Notes under the pieces: generated by a model
What the model saw: only the letters and a program-made list of their open reading frames with translations
Database searches by the model: none
Told to the model about the DNA's origin: nothing
Assembly: GCA_016213785.1 (NCBI GenBank)
Contig: JACQZQ010000112.1
Location: forward strand, 23,955-87,954
DNA: 64,000 bases
From: Acidobacteriota bacterium
GTDB taxonomy: Bacteria; Acidobacteriota; Blastocatellia; Chloracidobacteriales; JADJPF01
Direction: 5' to 3'
Shown here: positions 9,548-19,198 of the stretch, in pieces
How the letters are laid out: each line of letters starts with the position of its first letter
Numbering within the stretch: position 1 is the stretch's first letter
Position numbers and translations under genes: made by a program

Positions 9548-9892
9548 CTACATAGAGTGGAAGTCAAAACCACGACGATGAACAAGATCTTTCTTAAGAA
9601 TGTCTGAGGCTTGGACTCTCCCTCCTCCTAATGAGCCTGTAATAAAAACATCATACCTAGCATCAGAAGGTGCAGCATTAGGAAAAAAACAGTCCACCAT
9701 AGAAAAATGTATGTTTCCTGGAGGAGCCGTAATATTAAATTGAAATGTTAGACTAGGGCTTGTACCAGTAGGCGGTTGTTGAACTCCATCAACCACAAAA
9801 GTCACAAAATTCCCTACTTTTGTTGCTACTACTTCAACGGTAATTACCTCACCTAGTGTTACAGCATAAGAACTACGAGTAATTTGTTTCAT
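9548..9892 (-). CDS. Small protein of unknown function
   Basis: The product is 114 residues with no signal peptide. The sequence is beta-rich (VTLGEVITVEVVATKVGNF, then FVTFVVDGV and LTFQFNI), suggesting an Ig-like or jelly-roll fold, and ends in a basic HRRGFDFHSM tail. The start is supported by GAAAGGAAATAAAA just before ATG. It lies between the SH3b-CHAP gene and the large exported protein on the same strand, with only 51 bases to the latter. I cannot assign a function. Confidence 0.6.
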   Translation of the reverse strand: MKQITRSSYAVTLGEVITVEVVATKVGNFVTFVVDGVQQPPTGTSPSLTFQFNITAPPGNIHFSMVDCFFPNAAPSDARYDVFITGSLGGGRVQASDILKKDLVHRRGFDFHSM

Positions 9893-9964
9893 TTTTATTT
9901 CCTTTCAAAATCTAAGAATTTAGCCTAAGGCTATAACGTTCATAATAATACTTAATATAAAATA

Positions 9965-10004
9965 AAAATAAGCTATTTACTTAGACAAAATAAGCTTATT
10001 TTTT
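9965..10004. terminator. AT-rich hairpin, possible terminator
   Basis: AAAAATAAGCT (9965-9975) pairs exactly with 9994-10004, giving an 11-bp stem and an 18-base loop, with T-rich sequence after the stem on both strands. It lies in the gap downstream of the SH3b-CHAP gene and upstream of the 114-residue gene. Confidence 0.45.
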
Positions 10005-10028
10005 ACTTATTGTTATGAATTAGATTTA

Positions 10029-10057
10029 GTGAGGCTTTGTTAGGAGTTTTGCCTCAC
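10029..10057 (-). terminator. Possible terminator of the SH3b-CHAP gene
   Basis: GTGAGGC (10029-10035) and GCCTCAC (10051-10057) pair over 7 bases with a 15-base loop, 37 bases past the stop of the SH3b-CHAP gene. It is GC-richer than its surroundings but has no long T tract. Confidence 0.4.
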
Positions 10058-10093
10058 GTTGTTCTTTAGAAAGAATGTAAGCAGTTAATAAAC

Positions 10094-10735
10094 TTAGCCT
10101 GGGATTCTATATCCAAGTAACCTAGATTTTGGATACATACTAATTTTTACTTCGTTACTTTGATTACCTCCAAGGACTTCAATATGATCAGCAGTTTCTC
10201 CGATATAGAAAGCTACATGTCCTCCTCCATCACGAGAAAAAACCACAATACAACCTCTTTCTGGCGTTGTTGTTTTCTTTCCCCAATTGAGCCAAGAGCG
10301 TGCCCAAGCAGAATCAGTTCCTTCATATCCAGATTGCTCAACACACCAATTAGCAAAAGCCGAACACCAAGGGGTTTCATCTTGTGAGCTAGAAGGAGCA
10401 CCTAAATTAGTAGACTTCAAATATTGTACTATTCTTGGATTGTCTCCAGAACCTGGGAACTCTTTAACCCCAACTTCAGCAAGAGCAATTGGCATCCAAG
10501 GAAACTTTTCTGCTGTTGGTGGGTCTGAAACAGTTGTAATTAAAGATAAATATTTATGTGAAGCCCAACCTTGTAAGCCATTTTTTTGAATTTTTATCCA
10601 ATAACCATCTCCAGATGTACTTATGTAATCAACTACATCGCCTTTATTTAAGTTACCGATAACAGAAGCATTAATAGTTGGGGCTTCTCGTACATTTAAT
10701 GAATTTGCTGTTACTTTATATTTGTTTTCTGACAT
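10094..10735 (-). CDS. SH3b-CHAP peptidoglycan hydrolase (TIGR02594-like)
   Basis: The product is 213 residues. Residues 5-65 form a bacterial SH3 domain (SLNVREAPTINASVIGNL, then GWASHKYLSL). Residues 80-213 form a CHAP-type cysteine amidase/endopeptidase domain with Cys124 in TPWCSAFANWCVE and His173 in GGGHVAFYIGE as catalytic residues. There is no signal peptide, so the enzyme is either cytoplasmic until released, like an endolysin, or exported by another route. No phage genes are near. The start is preceded by a GGAGAGG-like site. Wall cleavage is well supported by the family; the biological role is inferred. Confidence 0.85.
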   Translation of the reverse strand: MSENKYKVTANSLNVREAPTINASVIGNLNKGDVVDYISTSGDGYWIKIQKNGLQGWASHKYLSLITTVSDPPTAEKFPWMPIALAEVGVKEFPGSGDNPRIVQYLKSTNLGAPSSSQDETPWCSAFANWCVEQSGYEGTDSAWARSWLNWGKKTTTPERGCIVVFSRDGGGHVAFYIGETADHIEVLGGNQSNEVKISMYPKSRLLGYRIPG

Positions 10736-10897
10736 TGCCTCTCCTTATTACCTATTGATATTTCTTAGGGTAATTTCAAGTAACTATTAGAGTTATTTTT
10801 GATAGCTAATTCTTAGCTTCTTCAATGCTATTAAAGAGACGTTAAAGTGTAGAAAAAGTATACAAACAATTTGGAAAATTTTTCTAGCTAAACTAAA

Positions 10898-10927
10898 TAG
10901 AGGGCAATTTTAAGAATTTGCCCTCTA
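10898..10927 (-). terminator. Terminator-like hairpin after ddl
   Basis: TAGAGGGCAA (10898-10907) pairs exactly with TTGCCCTCTA (10918-10927) around a 10-base loop. It is 45 bases beyond the ddl stop and on the minus strand is followed by TTTAGTTTAG. Confidence 0.6.
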
Positions 10928-10971
10928 CTTAATTAGTTACTTTAATAAAATTACAGATAGATTTTGGGAGG

Positions 10972-12078
10972 TTAGTTAGGTTCAAAAGTAGTTATATTTT
11001 GGGATTTTTCTTTATGGCGTTCTATTGCTAGCTCAATTAAACGATCTATTAACTCATTATAACTAATACCACTTGCTTCCCATAGCTTAGGATACATACT
11101 TATAGAAGTAAAACCAGGCATCGTATTTATTTCATTTAAGAACCACTCCCCACTATCACGATCTAGGAAAAAGTCTACTCTAGCAAGCCCGCTAGCATCA
11201 ATAGCTTGAAAAGCTTGGATTGCTAGCTTTTTAATTTCCATTACTTTTTCAGGAGAAAGTTTAGCTGGAATTTCAAACTGAGTTTTATTATCAATATATT
11301 TGTCATTGTAATCATAAAACTCTGCTCCAGGAATAACTTCACCAGGAAAACTTGCAATAGGCAAGTCATTGCCTAATACACTGATCTCAAACTCACGAGC
11401 ATTAATACCTTTTTCTATAATGATTTTACGGTCATACTTAGCTGCTAAGTCGATTGCTTGTTCAAGTTGAGAGAGGGTTTTTGCTTTAGAAATCCCTACA
11501 GAAGACCCCAAATTAGCAGGTTTAACAAATGCAGGAAAACCAATTTCTGTTTCTATTTGTGCAAGTATTTCTCTACGGTTTTTTTCCCAGCTATTGCGTA
11601 AGCAAGAAGTAAATTTTCCTACTGGTAAATTGTTGGCACAAAATAGCTTTTTCATAACTACTTTATCCATTCCAGTAGCCGAAGCTAAAACCCCACAACC
11701 TACATAAGGAATATCTGCTAAGTCAAGCAACCCTTGAATTGTCCCATCTTCACCATAAGTTCCATGTAGGACAGGAAAAATTACATCTAGTTTTTCTCCT
11801 TGTGAAAAATTTTCTCCTGATAATTTTACTAGCCCTTGATAGGCTGGAGCACCTACTAAAGCAACAGATTCTTTTTTAGGGTTAGACATTACTTCTTCTG
11901 GTAATAACCCTAGAGCAGCGTTTGTTGTTAGCCAGTTTCCTTCTTTAGTAATTCCTATGGGTATAACTTCATATTTGTCTTTATCTAAGGCATTTATGAT
12001 GGATTTTGCAGAACGAAGTGACACTTCGTGTTCGCCTGAGCGACCACCAAAAATCACGCCCACTCTTATCTTTGACAC
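10972..12078 (-). CDS. ddl: D-alanine--D-alanine ligase
   Basis: The product is 368 residues, normal for Ddl. It is an ATP-grasp enzyme that joins two D-alanines for peptidoglycan precursor synthesis in the cytoplasm. Signatures are [14 protein letters not shown] at the N terminus, [20 protein letters not shown], the ATP-binding region [13 protein letters not shown], and [20 protein letters not shown] near the end. The omega-loop [10 protein letters not shown] has the Tyr/Lys pair typical of D-Ala-D-Ala rather than D-Ala-D-Lac ligases. The start is GTG, ten bases after GGAG. It is followed upstream on the same strand by the T2SF-type gene with only 45 bases between. Confidence 0.95.
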   Translation of the reverse strand: MSKIRVGVIFGGRSGEHEVSLRSAKSIINALDKDKYEVIPIGITKEGNWLTTNAALGLLPEEVMSNPKKESVALVGAPAYQGLVKLSGENFSQGEKLDVIFPVLHGTYGEDGTIQGLLDLADIPYVGCGVLASATGMDKVVMKKLFCANNLPVGKFTSCLRNSWEKNRREILAQIETEIGFPAFVKPANLGSSVGISKAKTLSQLEQAIDLAAKYDRKIIIEKGINAREFEISVLGNDLPIASFPGEVIPGAEFYDYNDKYIDNKTQFEIPAKLSPEKVMEIKKLAIQAFQAIDASGLARVDFFLDRDSGEWFLNEINTMPGFTSISMYPKLWEASGISYNELIDRLIELAIERHKEKSQNITTFEPN

Positions 12079-12123
12079 TATTTTTGGTCTCCTTTATTTT
12101 CTTGTTAGGCTTTTCTTGAGGCT

Positions 12124-13104
12124 TTATTGTGCCATACTGCCAATAGCACCAAAATATCCAGCATAAAAGCTAATGACAATATATGCAATGTAGGCTGCTA
12201 CAAATAAATATAAAACTACTGGGAGTGCTGTTAATATTGCCTTAAATGCTTTATCTGCTTCAAATTCATAATAACTTGCTAATTGATTAAGTATTTGGTC
12301 TATATCACCAGTTTCTTCGCCAATAGCAAATGAATTAACAAAATTTTCTGGAAATACAGTAGATGCTCTTAAACCTTCGGTTATTGTTCGTCCTTCATCT
12401 AAGGCAATTGCAATCATTCGGCTACGTTGTTCTAGGTAGGCATTTGACATAGATTTTATTGCTAATTTAACACTACGGTGTAGGTCTACCCCGCCAGAAA
12501 AAAGTGTTGCTAAACTACGACAAAATCTAGCTATAGCTACTTTTTTTAGATTAGCTCCAAGTATAGGAACTTGTAGTAATGCATAATCCATTTTATCAGG
12601 AGCATAATTCTTAATAGCATAATGTGCTGAATAAAGTGCTGCTATGGGCATACCAATAGTAAATAACTTAGTAGATACTATGGAAACATAGGCTTCAAGT
12701 CCATCTGTAAATAAATTAACTACGGGAGGAAGCAAGATTGCGGCTGAGAGCAAAAATGTAGGATAGGCCATTGCAAGAAGGAAAATTTTTATATCTTTAT
12801 ATTGCTTTTCATAGAGTGCAGAGAGTCCTAAGAGTGTTTGATCTAAACGGCCTTGAGATTCTCCTACATCAATTAGTGCTAGATCCATTTCTGAAAAAAG
12901 CGTAGGGCTTTGAGCAAGCCCTTGAGTAAGGGTATGACCGCTAAGGACATATGCTTTAGCAAGTTCTACTGCTCGCCTTATTTTGCTATCACTAACGCCC
13001 ATTGAAGCCATAGTTAAGGTTTCTGTTAAAGGTAAGCCAGAACGATAACTTTGAGCCATTTTGTCATAAAATAATGCAATTTCTTTATTTCTATTTATCC
13101 ACAT
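12124..13104 (-). CDS. Type II secretion/type IV pilus inner-membrane platform (PilC/GspF-like) protein
   Basis: The product is 326 residues with two T2SSF-type repeats. The first covers FYDKMAQSYRSGLPLTETL to about residue 110, the second begins near FCRSLATLFSGGVDLHRSVK. Each is followed by membrane segments, including LAMAYPTFLLSAAILLPPVV and ALPVVLYLFVAAYIAYIVIS. GspF/PilC proteins form the platform that couples a motor ATPase to pseudopilus assembly, but those partners are not in this window, so it is an orphan here. At 326 residues it is shorter than the usual ~400. It precedes ddl in the same direction and may be cotranscribed with it. Confidence 0.85.
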   Translation of the reverse strand: MWINRNKEIALFYDKMAQSYRSGLPLTETLTMASMGVSDSKIRRAVELAKAYVLSGHTLTQGLAQSPTLFSEMDLALIDVGESQGRLDQTLLGLSALYEKQYKDIKIFLLAMAYPTFLLSAAILLPPVVNLFTDGLEAYVSIVSTKLFTIGMPIAALYSAHYAIKNYAPDKMDYALLQVPILGANLKKVAIARFCRSLATLFSGGVDLHRSVKLAIKSMSNAYLEQRSRMIAIALDEGRTITEGLRASTVFPENFVNSFAIGEETGDIDQILNQLASYYEFEADKAFKAILTALPVVLYLFVAAYIAYIVISFYAGYFGAIGSMAQ

Positions 13105-13302
13105 ATATTTACTCTATTCTAAAAATTATAAATAAGCTTAAAGAGTAAACTCCAAAAAGGCTAGTAAGTTGCAAAAATAGACTGTAGCCCCAAAAAAGAT
13201 AAAGGGCAAGGAATTTGAGGAATAATTAGAAGAAATATTTTAGGAGTTAATAAGAAAAATTCTTAGCAAAATATTGATCTTTAAAGTAGCTCTATAATTA
13301 TA

Positions 13303-14538
13303 TTATTCATAACGAAGTGCTTCTACTGGATCAATATAAGCGGCTTTAACAGCAGGCCAAAGCCCTGCCACTAACCCTATCCCTAGAGAAAGTGAGAATC
13401 CTAGTATCATTGCCCAGGTAGGCACATAACTAGGTAAAAGTGCATTAAGTATTAAACTGATAAGCTGGCCTACAATAATTCCTATTACTCCGCCTAAACC
13501 TGTTAACATCATTGCTTCGGTTAAAAATTGAATAATAATGTTGCGACGACGAGCACCTATTGCTCGACGAATCCCTATTTCGCGGGTTCGCTCTGTTACT
13601 GACACTAACATTATATTCATTACCCCTACACCGCCTACAAGCAGGCCAAAGCCAGAAATAGGAACAACTATAAGTGCCATTACTGCGGTAATTGATTGGA
13701 ATTGCTCAATAATTGAGCTTGAGGTATTAATTTCAAAACTATCAGGCGCATTGATTGGTACTTTACGACGTTTTCTAAGGAGTTCTGTAATATCTTCTTT
13801 CATTTTTTCAAATTGACCTGCCTTTGCACGTGCAGAAATAACATGCTCATCTTGTGATGGATAAAAGGTACGAAAAACATCATAAGGGATTAAAACTAAG
13901 CTATCTTCAAAGCGATCTTCACCAAAACTTGCTTTGGTTTTTTCCATTACCCCAATTACCCTAAATTTCTCTCCTTTTATAGTGATCTCTTTTTCCATAG
14001 GATCTATATTAGGAAATAAGCTACTAGCAATATTGCTACCAATTACACAAACATGAACTCGGTGTTCTTCTTCTGCTTGAGTAAAAAAACGACCAGCACT
14101 TAATAGATAACCTCTTGAATCTAAGTAAGATGACCAAACACCACGTAAATTAGGTTGTTGGGCTTGTTGAGAGCGATATTTGATTATAGGTGGTAGATCA
14201 TCATCAGGAAACATTGAAACAGAAGCAGCCAACACACTAGGCAAGTCTCTAATTGCTCCACCATCCTCTTTAGTTAAGACTTTACGCTTACGTTCTTCTT
14301 CATCAGGTGGGCCAAAACGAGGCCCAAACTTAAAACGAGCTACATAAACTGTATTAGTTCCAAACTCTTCTACAATTTGGGCTACTCGCTGATTCATACC
14401 TGTTAAAATAGATGAAACAGCAATAACTGTTGTTGTTGCAACAATTATACCTAGGATTGTTAAAGCAGAACGAAACTTATTACTAAGTAATGTTGAGATA
14501 GAAAGTTTAACGACTTCGAGTAATTCAAGACTTTTCAT
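13303..14538 (-). CDS. MacB/FtsX-type ABC transporter permease
   Basis: The product is 411 residues with the MacB topology: one N-terminal helix (FRSALTILGIIVATTTVIAV), a large periplasmic core to about residue 285, then three helices in the last 130 residues. The conserved VSVTERTREIGIRRAIGARR segment marks the coupling region. Such permeases act with a separate or fused ATPase in peptide, lipid or antibiotic export. No ATPase gene is next to it. It is 37 bases from the related permease upstream and the pair probably forms one transporter. Confidence 0.9.
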   Translation of the reverse strand: MKSLELLEVVKLSISTLLSNKFRSALTILGIIVATTTVIAVSSILTGMNQRVAQIVEEFGTNTVYVARFKFGPRFGPPDEEERKRKVLTKEDGGAIRDLPSVLAASVSMFPDDDLPPIIKYRSQQAQQPNLRGVWSSYLDSRGYLLSAGRFFTQAEEEHRVHVCVIGSNIASSLFPNIDPMEKEITIKGEKFRVIGVMEKTKASFGEDRFEDSLVLIPYDVFRTFYPSQDEHVISARAKAGQFEKMKEDITELLRKRRKVPINAPDSFEINTSSSIIEQFQSITAVMALIVVPISGFGLLVGGVGVMNIMLVSVTERTREIGIRRAIGARRRNIIIQFLTEAMMLTGLGGVIGIIVGQLISLILNALLPSYVPTWAMILGFSLSLGIGLVAGLWPAVKAAYIDPVEALRYE

Positions 14539-14575
14539 AATTTTTTATAAATTTCTATAAATTAAAAATACTTAA

Positions 14576-15796
14576 CTATTCTTGGCGAAGTGCAACAATA
14601 GGATCAAGTTTGGCTGCTTTCCAAGCTGGGTAAATTCCAAAAATTATTCCTACACTAGTTGAAGTTGATAGAGCCATTATTACGGCTGAAACAGGCATAG
14701 ACATTGGAAGTGGGGTAAGTAGAGGAATTATTTTTGTTAAGCTATAAGCAATTGCTAAACCTAAAAAACCTCCTGCAACAGACATCATTATTGATTCAGC
14801 TAAAAACTGCCATAAAATATCACGGCGCTTAGCTCCTAGAGATTTTCTTACTCCTATTTCTCTGGTTCGTTCAGTAACAGACACTAGCATAATATTCATA
14901 ATTACTATACCACCTACTACAAGAGAAATAGCTGCAATACCAACTGCTACAATACTTAAAACTTCAGTAATTTGAGTAAAGAAGTTACGAAAAGAGTCTG
15001 CTGAACGCATTCCAAAATCGTCTTTGTCATTATATTTTAAGTGATGTCTAGACCTTAAAACTAAACGAGCTTGGTCTTCTACTTGCTCAAGCGCTACATC
15101 GCTTTGAGCACGTACATGAATACTAATAGATTCTCTAGAACCATAAATTTTTTGGTAAGTCGATATAGGGATAATTACATAAAGATCTTGTGGTTGACCA
15201 AAGGTTGAGCCAATTTCTTTAGCTACACCAATAACTTGGAAGGGTAAGTTATTAATTTTAATTTCTTTACCTATAGGATCTAGATTTGCGTAAAGTTTTT
15301 TTGCAATATCTGAGCCAATAAAACAAACATTTCTTCGGTGCTCTACATCAACTTCGTTAACATATCGCCCATTTTCAACTTGTTTACTATCAATATAGGC
15401 CATGTTAGCTGTTGCTCCCATAAGCCCAATATTTTTTAAGAAAAAATTGCCATATTTTACTTCTGCTCCTCCATAAACCATTGAGCCTACTGCTTCAGCA
15501 CCAGGAGAACCATCTTTAATTGCAGTGAGGTCTGATAAATCTAAGTCTTTATTACGCTTTACTGCATCTATATATTCTTGATAACTAGTGATAAGCCCAA
15601 ATTTATCAATAACAAAGGTATTTGATCCAAGGTCTTCCACTTTAGTTGTAACATAAATAGTTGCACCTTCAATTAAAGACATTACTCCTACTACTGCTAC
15701 AATACCTATAATAATTCCTATTAGAGTTAAAAAGGTACGTAATTTATGTGCTCTAAGAGAACTTGCAGCCATACGTAAGGCTTCAAAAAAACGCAT
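14576..15796 (-). CDS. MacB/FtsX-type ABC transporter permease
   Basis: I chose ATG 15796, giving 406 residues starting MRFFEALRMAASSLR, because AAGGA lies 11 bases upstream and it matches the family N terminus; a frame open further to 15880 is unlikely to be translated. The topology is as in its neighbour: helix LRTFLTLIGIIIGIVAVVGV, a periplasmic domain, then three C-terminal helices with VSVTERTREIGVRKSLGAKR. It is a clear paralogue of the permease immediately downstream, suggesting a heteromeric transporter whose ATPase is encoded elsewhere. Confidence 0.9.
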   Translation of the reverse strand: MRFFEALRMAASSLRAHKLRTFLTLIGIIIGIVAVVGVMSLIEGATIYVTTKVEDLGSNTFVIDKFGLITSYQEYIDAVKRNKDLDLSDLTAIKDGSPGAEAVGSMVYGGAEVKYGNFFLKNIGLMGATANMAYIDSKQVENGRYVNEVDVEHRRNVCFIGSDIAKKLYANLDPIGKEIKINNLPFQVIGVAKEIGSTFGQPQDLYVIIPISTYQKIYGSRESISIHVRAQSDVALEQVEDQARLVLRSRHHLKYNDKDDFGMRSADSFRNFFTQITEVLSIVAVGIAAISLVVGGIVIMNIMLVSVTERTREIGVRKSLGAKRRDILWQFLAESIMMSVAGGFLGLAIAYSLTKIIPLLTPLPMSMPVSAVIMALSTSTSVGIIFGIYPAWKAAKLDPIVALRQE

Positions 15797-16030
15797 AAAC
15801 TTATTATTCCTTAATTTTAAGTAGAAGAAAGTTACATAACGGAGTTTGATTGTAGTCATCAACGCAAGACTTAAAAGCAAAGTTCCGCGTTTATCGCTTT
15901 TCTTAAGTGTAGTGATTGCAATATATATTGATCTAGCTTTCCTAAAAGGTTTTATTGTGCTTAAGATTTTAAATAAAACTTAAAATATCCCAAGTGTTGT
16001 AGTCTTTGAAAAAATTAAGGAATAAATATT

Positions 16031-17083
16031 TTGCATATTTTAGAATTTGATTATCACTTACCCACAGAATTAATTGCTCAACAGCCTGCCCTAAAGCGTG
16101 ATGGCTCGCGTATGGTGGTTGTAGAGAAAGAAAAAAACTCTTTTTATGATAGTAATTTTGCTAATTTGCCAGAACTTTTAAGGGAAAACGACTGTCTTGT
16201 GTTAAATGATACAAAAGTCTTTCCTGCAAGATTAAAAGGCACTAGGGCGGGTTTTTTTGCTCAAGTTGAGATTTTTCTAGTTCGTCGCTTAGAAAATAAT
16301 AGAGATCTTTGGGAGGCTTTGGTTAAACCGGGTCGCGCTCTTCGTGTAGGCTATGAAGCCATTTTTGGTGAAAATGAACTAACTGCAAAAATAATAGAAT
16401 CGCTTCCTAATGGTCGGCGTATAGTAGAATTTACTAGCCAAACTCCTGAAACAGTAGATTACTTGATTGATAAACTAGGGCTAACTCCTTTACCTCCTTA
16501 TATTAAACGTGAGTCAGCAGCAGAAGCAAGATTTGATGTAGCACGCTATCAAACCGTTTATGCAGAGGCAAGAGGCGCTATTGCCGCACCTACTGCGGGG
16601 CTACATTTTACACCTGAAGTACTAGAAAAAATTCAATCTAAAGGGATAAAAATAACTAAAATAACTCACCATGTAGGCTATGGAACTTTTCAACCTGTAA
16701 GAGTAGAGAATATTACTGAGCATTTAATTGAAGCAGAGCATGCAATTATTTCATCATCATCATCGGAAATTATTAACCAAACCAAAAAAAATGGTGGGCG
16801 AGTTATTGCAATTGGTACAACTACAACACGGGCTTTAGAATCAGCAGCCAATGACTTAGGAGAAACTCAAGCAGGTCAGTATGTTACAGAGCTTTTTATT
16901 TACCCAGGTTATAAATTTAAGATAATTGATGGGTTATTAACAAATTTCCATTTACCAAAATCATCGCTTTTAATGCTAGTATCAGCTTTTGCAGGTCATA
17001 AACTTGTTATGTCAGCCTATAAACACGCAGTTGAAGCTAAATATAAGTTTTATAGCTATGGTGACTGTATGTTTTTATACTAA
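16031..17083 (+). CDS. queA: S-adenosylmethionine:tRNA ribosyltransferase-isomerase QueA
   Basis: The product is 350 residues, the usual QueA length. It transfers and isomerises the ribosyl group of SAM onto 7-aminomethyl-7-deazaguanine in tRNA, making epoxyqueuosine. The N terminus HILEFDYHLPTELIAQQPA and RDGSRMVV, the central GAIAAPTAGLHFTPEVLEKI and the terminal DGLLTNFHLPKSSLLMLVSA are family signatures. The start is TTG at 16031, eight bases after AAGGA; no ATG fits the conserved N terminus. It stands alone, 39 bases before acs. Confidence 0.97.
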   Translation: MHILEFDYHLPTELIAQQPALKRDGSRMVVVEKEKNSFYDSNFANLPELLRENDCLVLNDTKVFPARLKGTRAGFFAQVEIFLVRRLENNRDLWEALVKPGRALRVGYEAIFGENELTAKIIESLPNGRRIVEFTSQTPETVDYLIDKLGLTPLPPYIKRESAAEARFDVARYQTVYAEARGAIAAPTAGLHFTPEVLEKIQSKGIKITKITHHVGYGTFQPVRVENITEHLIEAEHAIISSSSSEIINQTKKNGGRVIAIGTTTTRALESAANDLGETQAGQYVTELFIYPGYKFKIIDGLLTNFHLPKSSLLMLVSAFAGHKLVMSAYKHAVEAKYKFYSYGDCMFLY

Positions 17084-17122
17084 AAATACTAAAAAATAAG
17101 AATTATTAAGGAGACTTAAACT

Positions 17123-19081
17123 ATGTCACACCCAGCTAGTGATATTACTTCAGTACTAAAAGAGGGAAGAGTATTTTCTCCTAGTAGTGAATTTAGTCAA
17201 AATGCACATATTAAAAGCTTTGCAGAATATGAGGAAATATATAATCGTGCAGCTAATGATCCAGAAGGTTTTTGGTCAGAAATTGCTAAAGAATTAGAAT
17301 GGTTTAGCCCCTGGGAAAAAGTCTTAGACTGGCAACTTCCTTTTGCTAAATGGTTTGTGGGTGGAAAACTAAATATTTCTCATAACTGTTTAGACCGACA
17401 CTTAAAGACTTGGCGTAAAAATAAAGCTGCAATTATTTGGGAAGGTGAGCCGGGCGAAAGCCGAATATTAACCTATCAAGCGCTACATCGTGAAGTTTGC
17501 CGTTTTGCTAATGCATTAAAAGCGCATGGAATTGAAAAAGGCGACCGTGTAGCTATTTATATGCCTATGATTCCTGAACTTGCCATTGCAATGCTAGCTT
17601 GTGCTCGAATTGGTGCTACTCATAGTGTGGTTTTTGGTGGTTTTTCTGCTAATGCGTTAAAAGACCGTATTAATGATGCTCAAGCGAAAGCCGTAATTAC
17701 TGCTGATGGCGGTTATCGTCGCGGTCAAGAACTTCCACTTAAACCCGCTGTTGATGAGGCTTTAGAAGACTGTCCAACTATTAAGCAAGTTTTTGTGTAT
17801 CGTCGTACTAATAACCAGTTTATTACTATGAAAGAAGGCCGTGATCATTGGTGGCATGACGTGGTGGCTAATGTTTCAGACCATTGCGAAGCCGAGCAAC
17901 TTGATTCTGAGCACCCACTTTTTATTCTTTATACTTCTGGCACTACTGGAAAACCTAAAGGCATACTTCATACAACTGGAGGCTATTCGGTAAGTACTTA
18001 TATTACAACTAAATGGGTTTTTGACTTAAAAGAAGAAGATACTTATTGGTGTACTGCTGATATTGGTTGGGTGACAGGGCATAGCTATATTGTCTATGGC
18101 CCGCTTTCTAATGGTGCAACTTCACTTATGTATGAAGGTGCACCTAATTGGCCTTATCCAGACCGTTTTTGGAACCTTATTGATAAATATCAAGTTAATA
18201 TTTTCTATACTGCCCCTACAGCTATTAGAGCTTTTATTAAATGGGGAGAAGAATGGCCTAAACGCCACTCTCTAGCTAGTTTAAGGCTTTTAGGTACAGT
18301 AGGAGAACCTATTAATCCCGAAGCTTGGATGTGGTATCACAAATTAATTGGTAAGGAAAAATGCCCAATTGTTGATACTTGGTGGCAAACAGAAACAGGT
18401 GCAATTATGATAACACCTTTGCCAGGAGCAACCCCTACTGTTCCAGGTTCAGCAACTCGTCCTTTCCCAGGTATTATTATGGATGTAGTGACTAAAAAAG
18501 GTGAATCTGTGCCTGATAATGTTGGGGGATATTTGGTTATTAAAAAACCTTGGCCGTCAATGCTACGCACCATTTATGGTGATGATGAGAGATATAAACA
18601 ACAATATTGGAGTGAAATTCCTGGGTGTTATTTTGCTGGTGATGGTGCTAGGCGTGATGAGCGTGGCTATTTTTGGATAATGGGGCGAGTAGATGATGTA
18701 TTAAATGTTTCTGGGCATCGACTTAGTACTATGGAAATAGAGAGCGCTTTAGTTAGCCATCCTGCTGTAGCCGAAGCTGCTGCTGTAGGTCGCCCAGATC
18801 CTCTTAAAGGCGAAGCCGTAGCAGTTTTTGTTACTCTAGAAGGTGGTCGCAAAGGTTCCGAAGACCTTAAACAAGAACTTCGTGAACATGTAGCAAAAGA
18901 AATTGGCGCACTTGCTAAACCTGATGATATTCGTTTTACAGACGCTCTTCCTAAAACTCGTAGTGGTAAGATTATGAGGCGACTCTTAAGAGAAATTGCC
19001 GCAGGTAGTGAAACTATAGGCGATACAACCACGTTAGAAGATATTTCTATACTAGCAAAACTACGCGAGGATGAAGAATAG
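17123..19081 (+). CDS. acs: Acetyl-CoA synthetase
   Basis: The product is 652 residues, the standard Acs length. It activates acetate with ATP to acetyl-AMP and then to acetyl-CoA. Motifs seen are [12 protein letters not shown] (phosphate loop), [37 protein letters not shown] (hinge) and [14 protein letters not shown], where Lys616 is the residue acetylated to switch off activity in known Acs enzymes. A strong AAGGAGAC precedes the ATG. A molybdopterin oxidoreductase gene follows in the same direction after 117 bases, without a strong terminator between. Confidence 0.97.
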   Translation: MSHPASDITSVLKEGRVFSPSSEFSQNAHIKSFAEYEEIYNRAANDPEGFWSEIAKELEWFSPWEKVLDWQLPFAKWFVGGKLNISHNCLDRHLKTWRKNKAAIIWEGEPGESRILTYQALHREVCRFANALKAHGIEKGDRVAIYMPMIPELAIAMLACARIGATHSVVFGGFSANALKDRINDAQAKAVITADGGYRRGQELPLKPAVDEALEDCPTIKQVFVYRRTNNQFITMKEGRDHWWHDVVANVSDHCEAEQLDSEHPLFILYTSGTTGKPKGILHTTGGYSVSTYITTKWVFDLKEEDTYWCTADIGWVTGHSYIVYGPLSNGATSLMYEGAPNWPYPDRFWNLIDKYQVNIFYTAPTAIRAFIKWGEEWPKRHSLASLRLLGTVGEPINPEAWMWYHKLIGKEKCPIVDTWWQTETGAIMITPLPGATPTVPGSATRPFPGIIMDVVTKKGESVPDNVGGYLVIKKPWPSMLRTIYGDDERYKQQYWSEIPGCYFAGDGARRDERGYFWIMGRVDDVLNVSGHRLSTMEIESALVSHPAVAEAAAVGRPDPLKGEAVAVFVTLEGGRKGSEDLKQELREHVAKEIGALAKPDDIRFTDALPKTRSGKIMRRLLREIAAGSETIGDTTTLEDISILAKLREDEE

Positions 19082-19198
19082 ATACTAATAAAGTTTTAGA
19101 AGTTTTAAGATAGACTTTTAATCTTATAAAAGCCTTGTAAATACAAGCAATGATTGAGAATAGTTTAGAATTATATATAACTTAAAAAGGGGGCAAAT

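Noticed and set aside
10160..10589. Plus-strand open frames over the SH3b-CHAP gene
   Set aside because: They lie opposite intact catalytic motifs and have no ribosome sites.
13538..13816. Plus-strand open frame opposite a MacB-type permease
   Set aside because: Arg/Ile-rich translation antisense to conserved permease motifs.
18667..19032. 121-codon minus-strand open frame opposite acs
   Set aside because: It mirrors a conserved acs region with no ribosome site; a shadow of the real gene.
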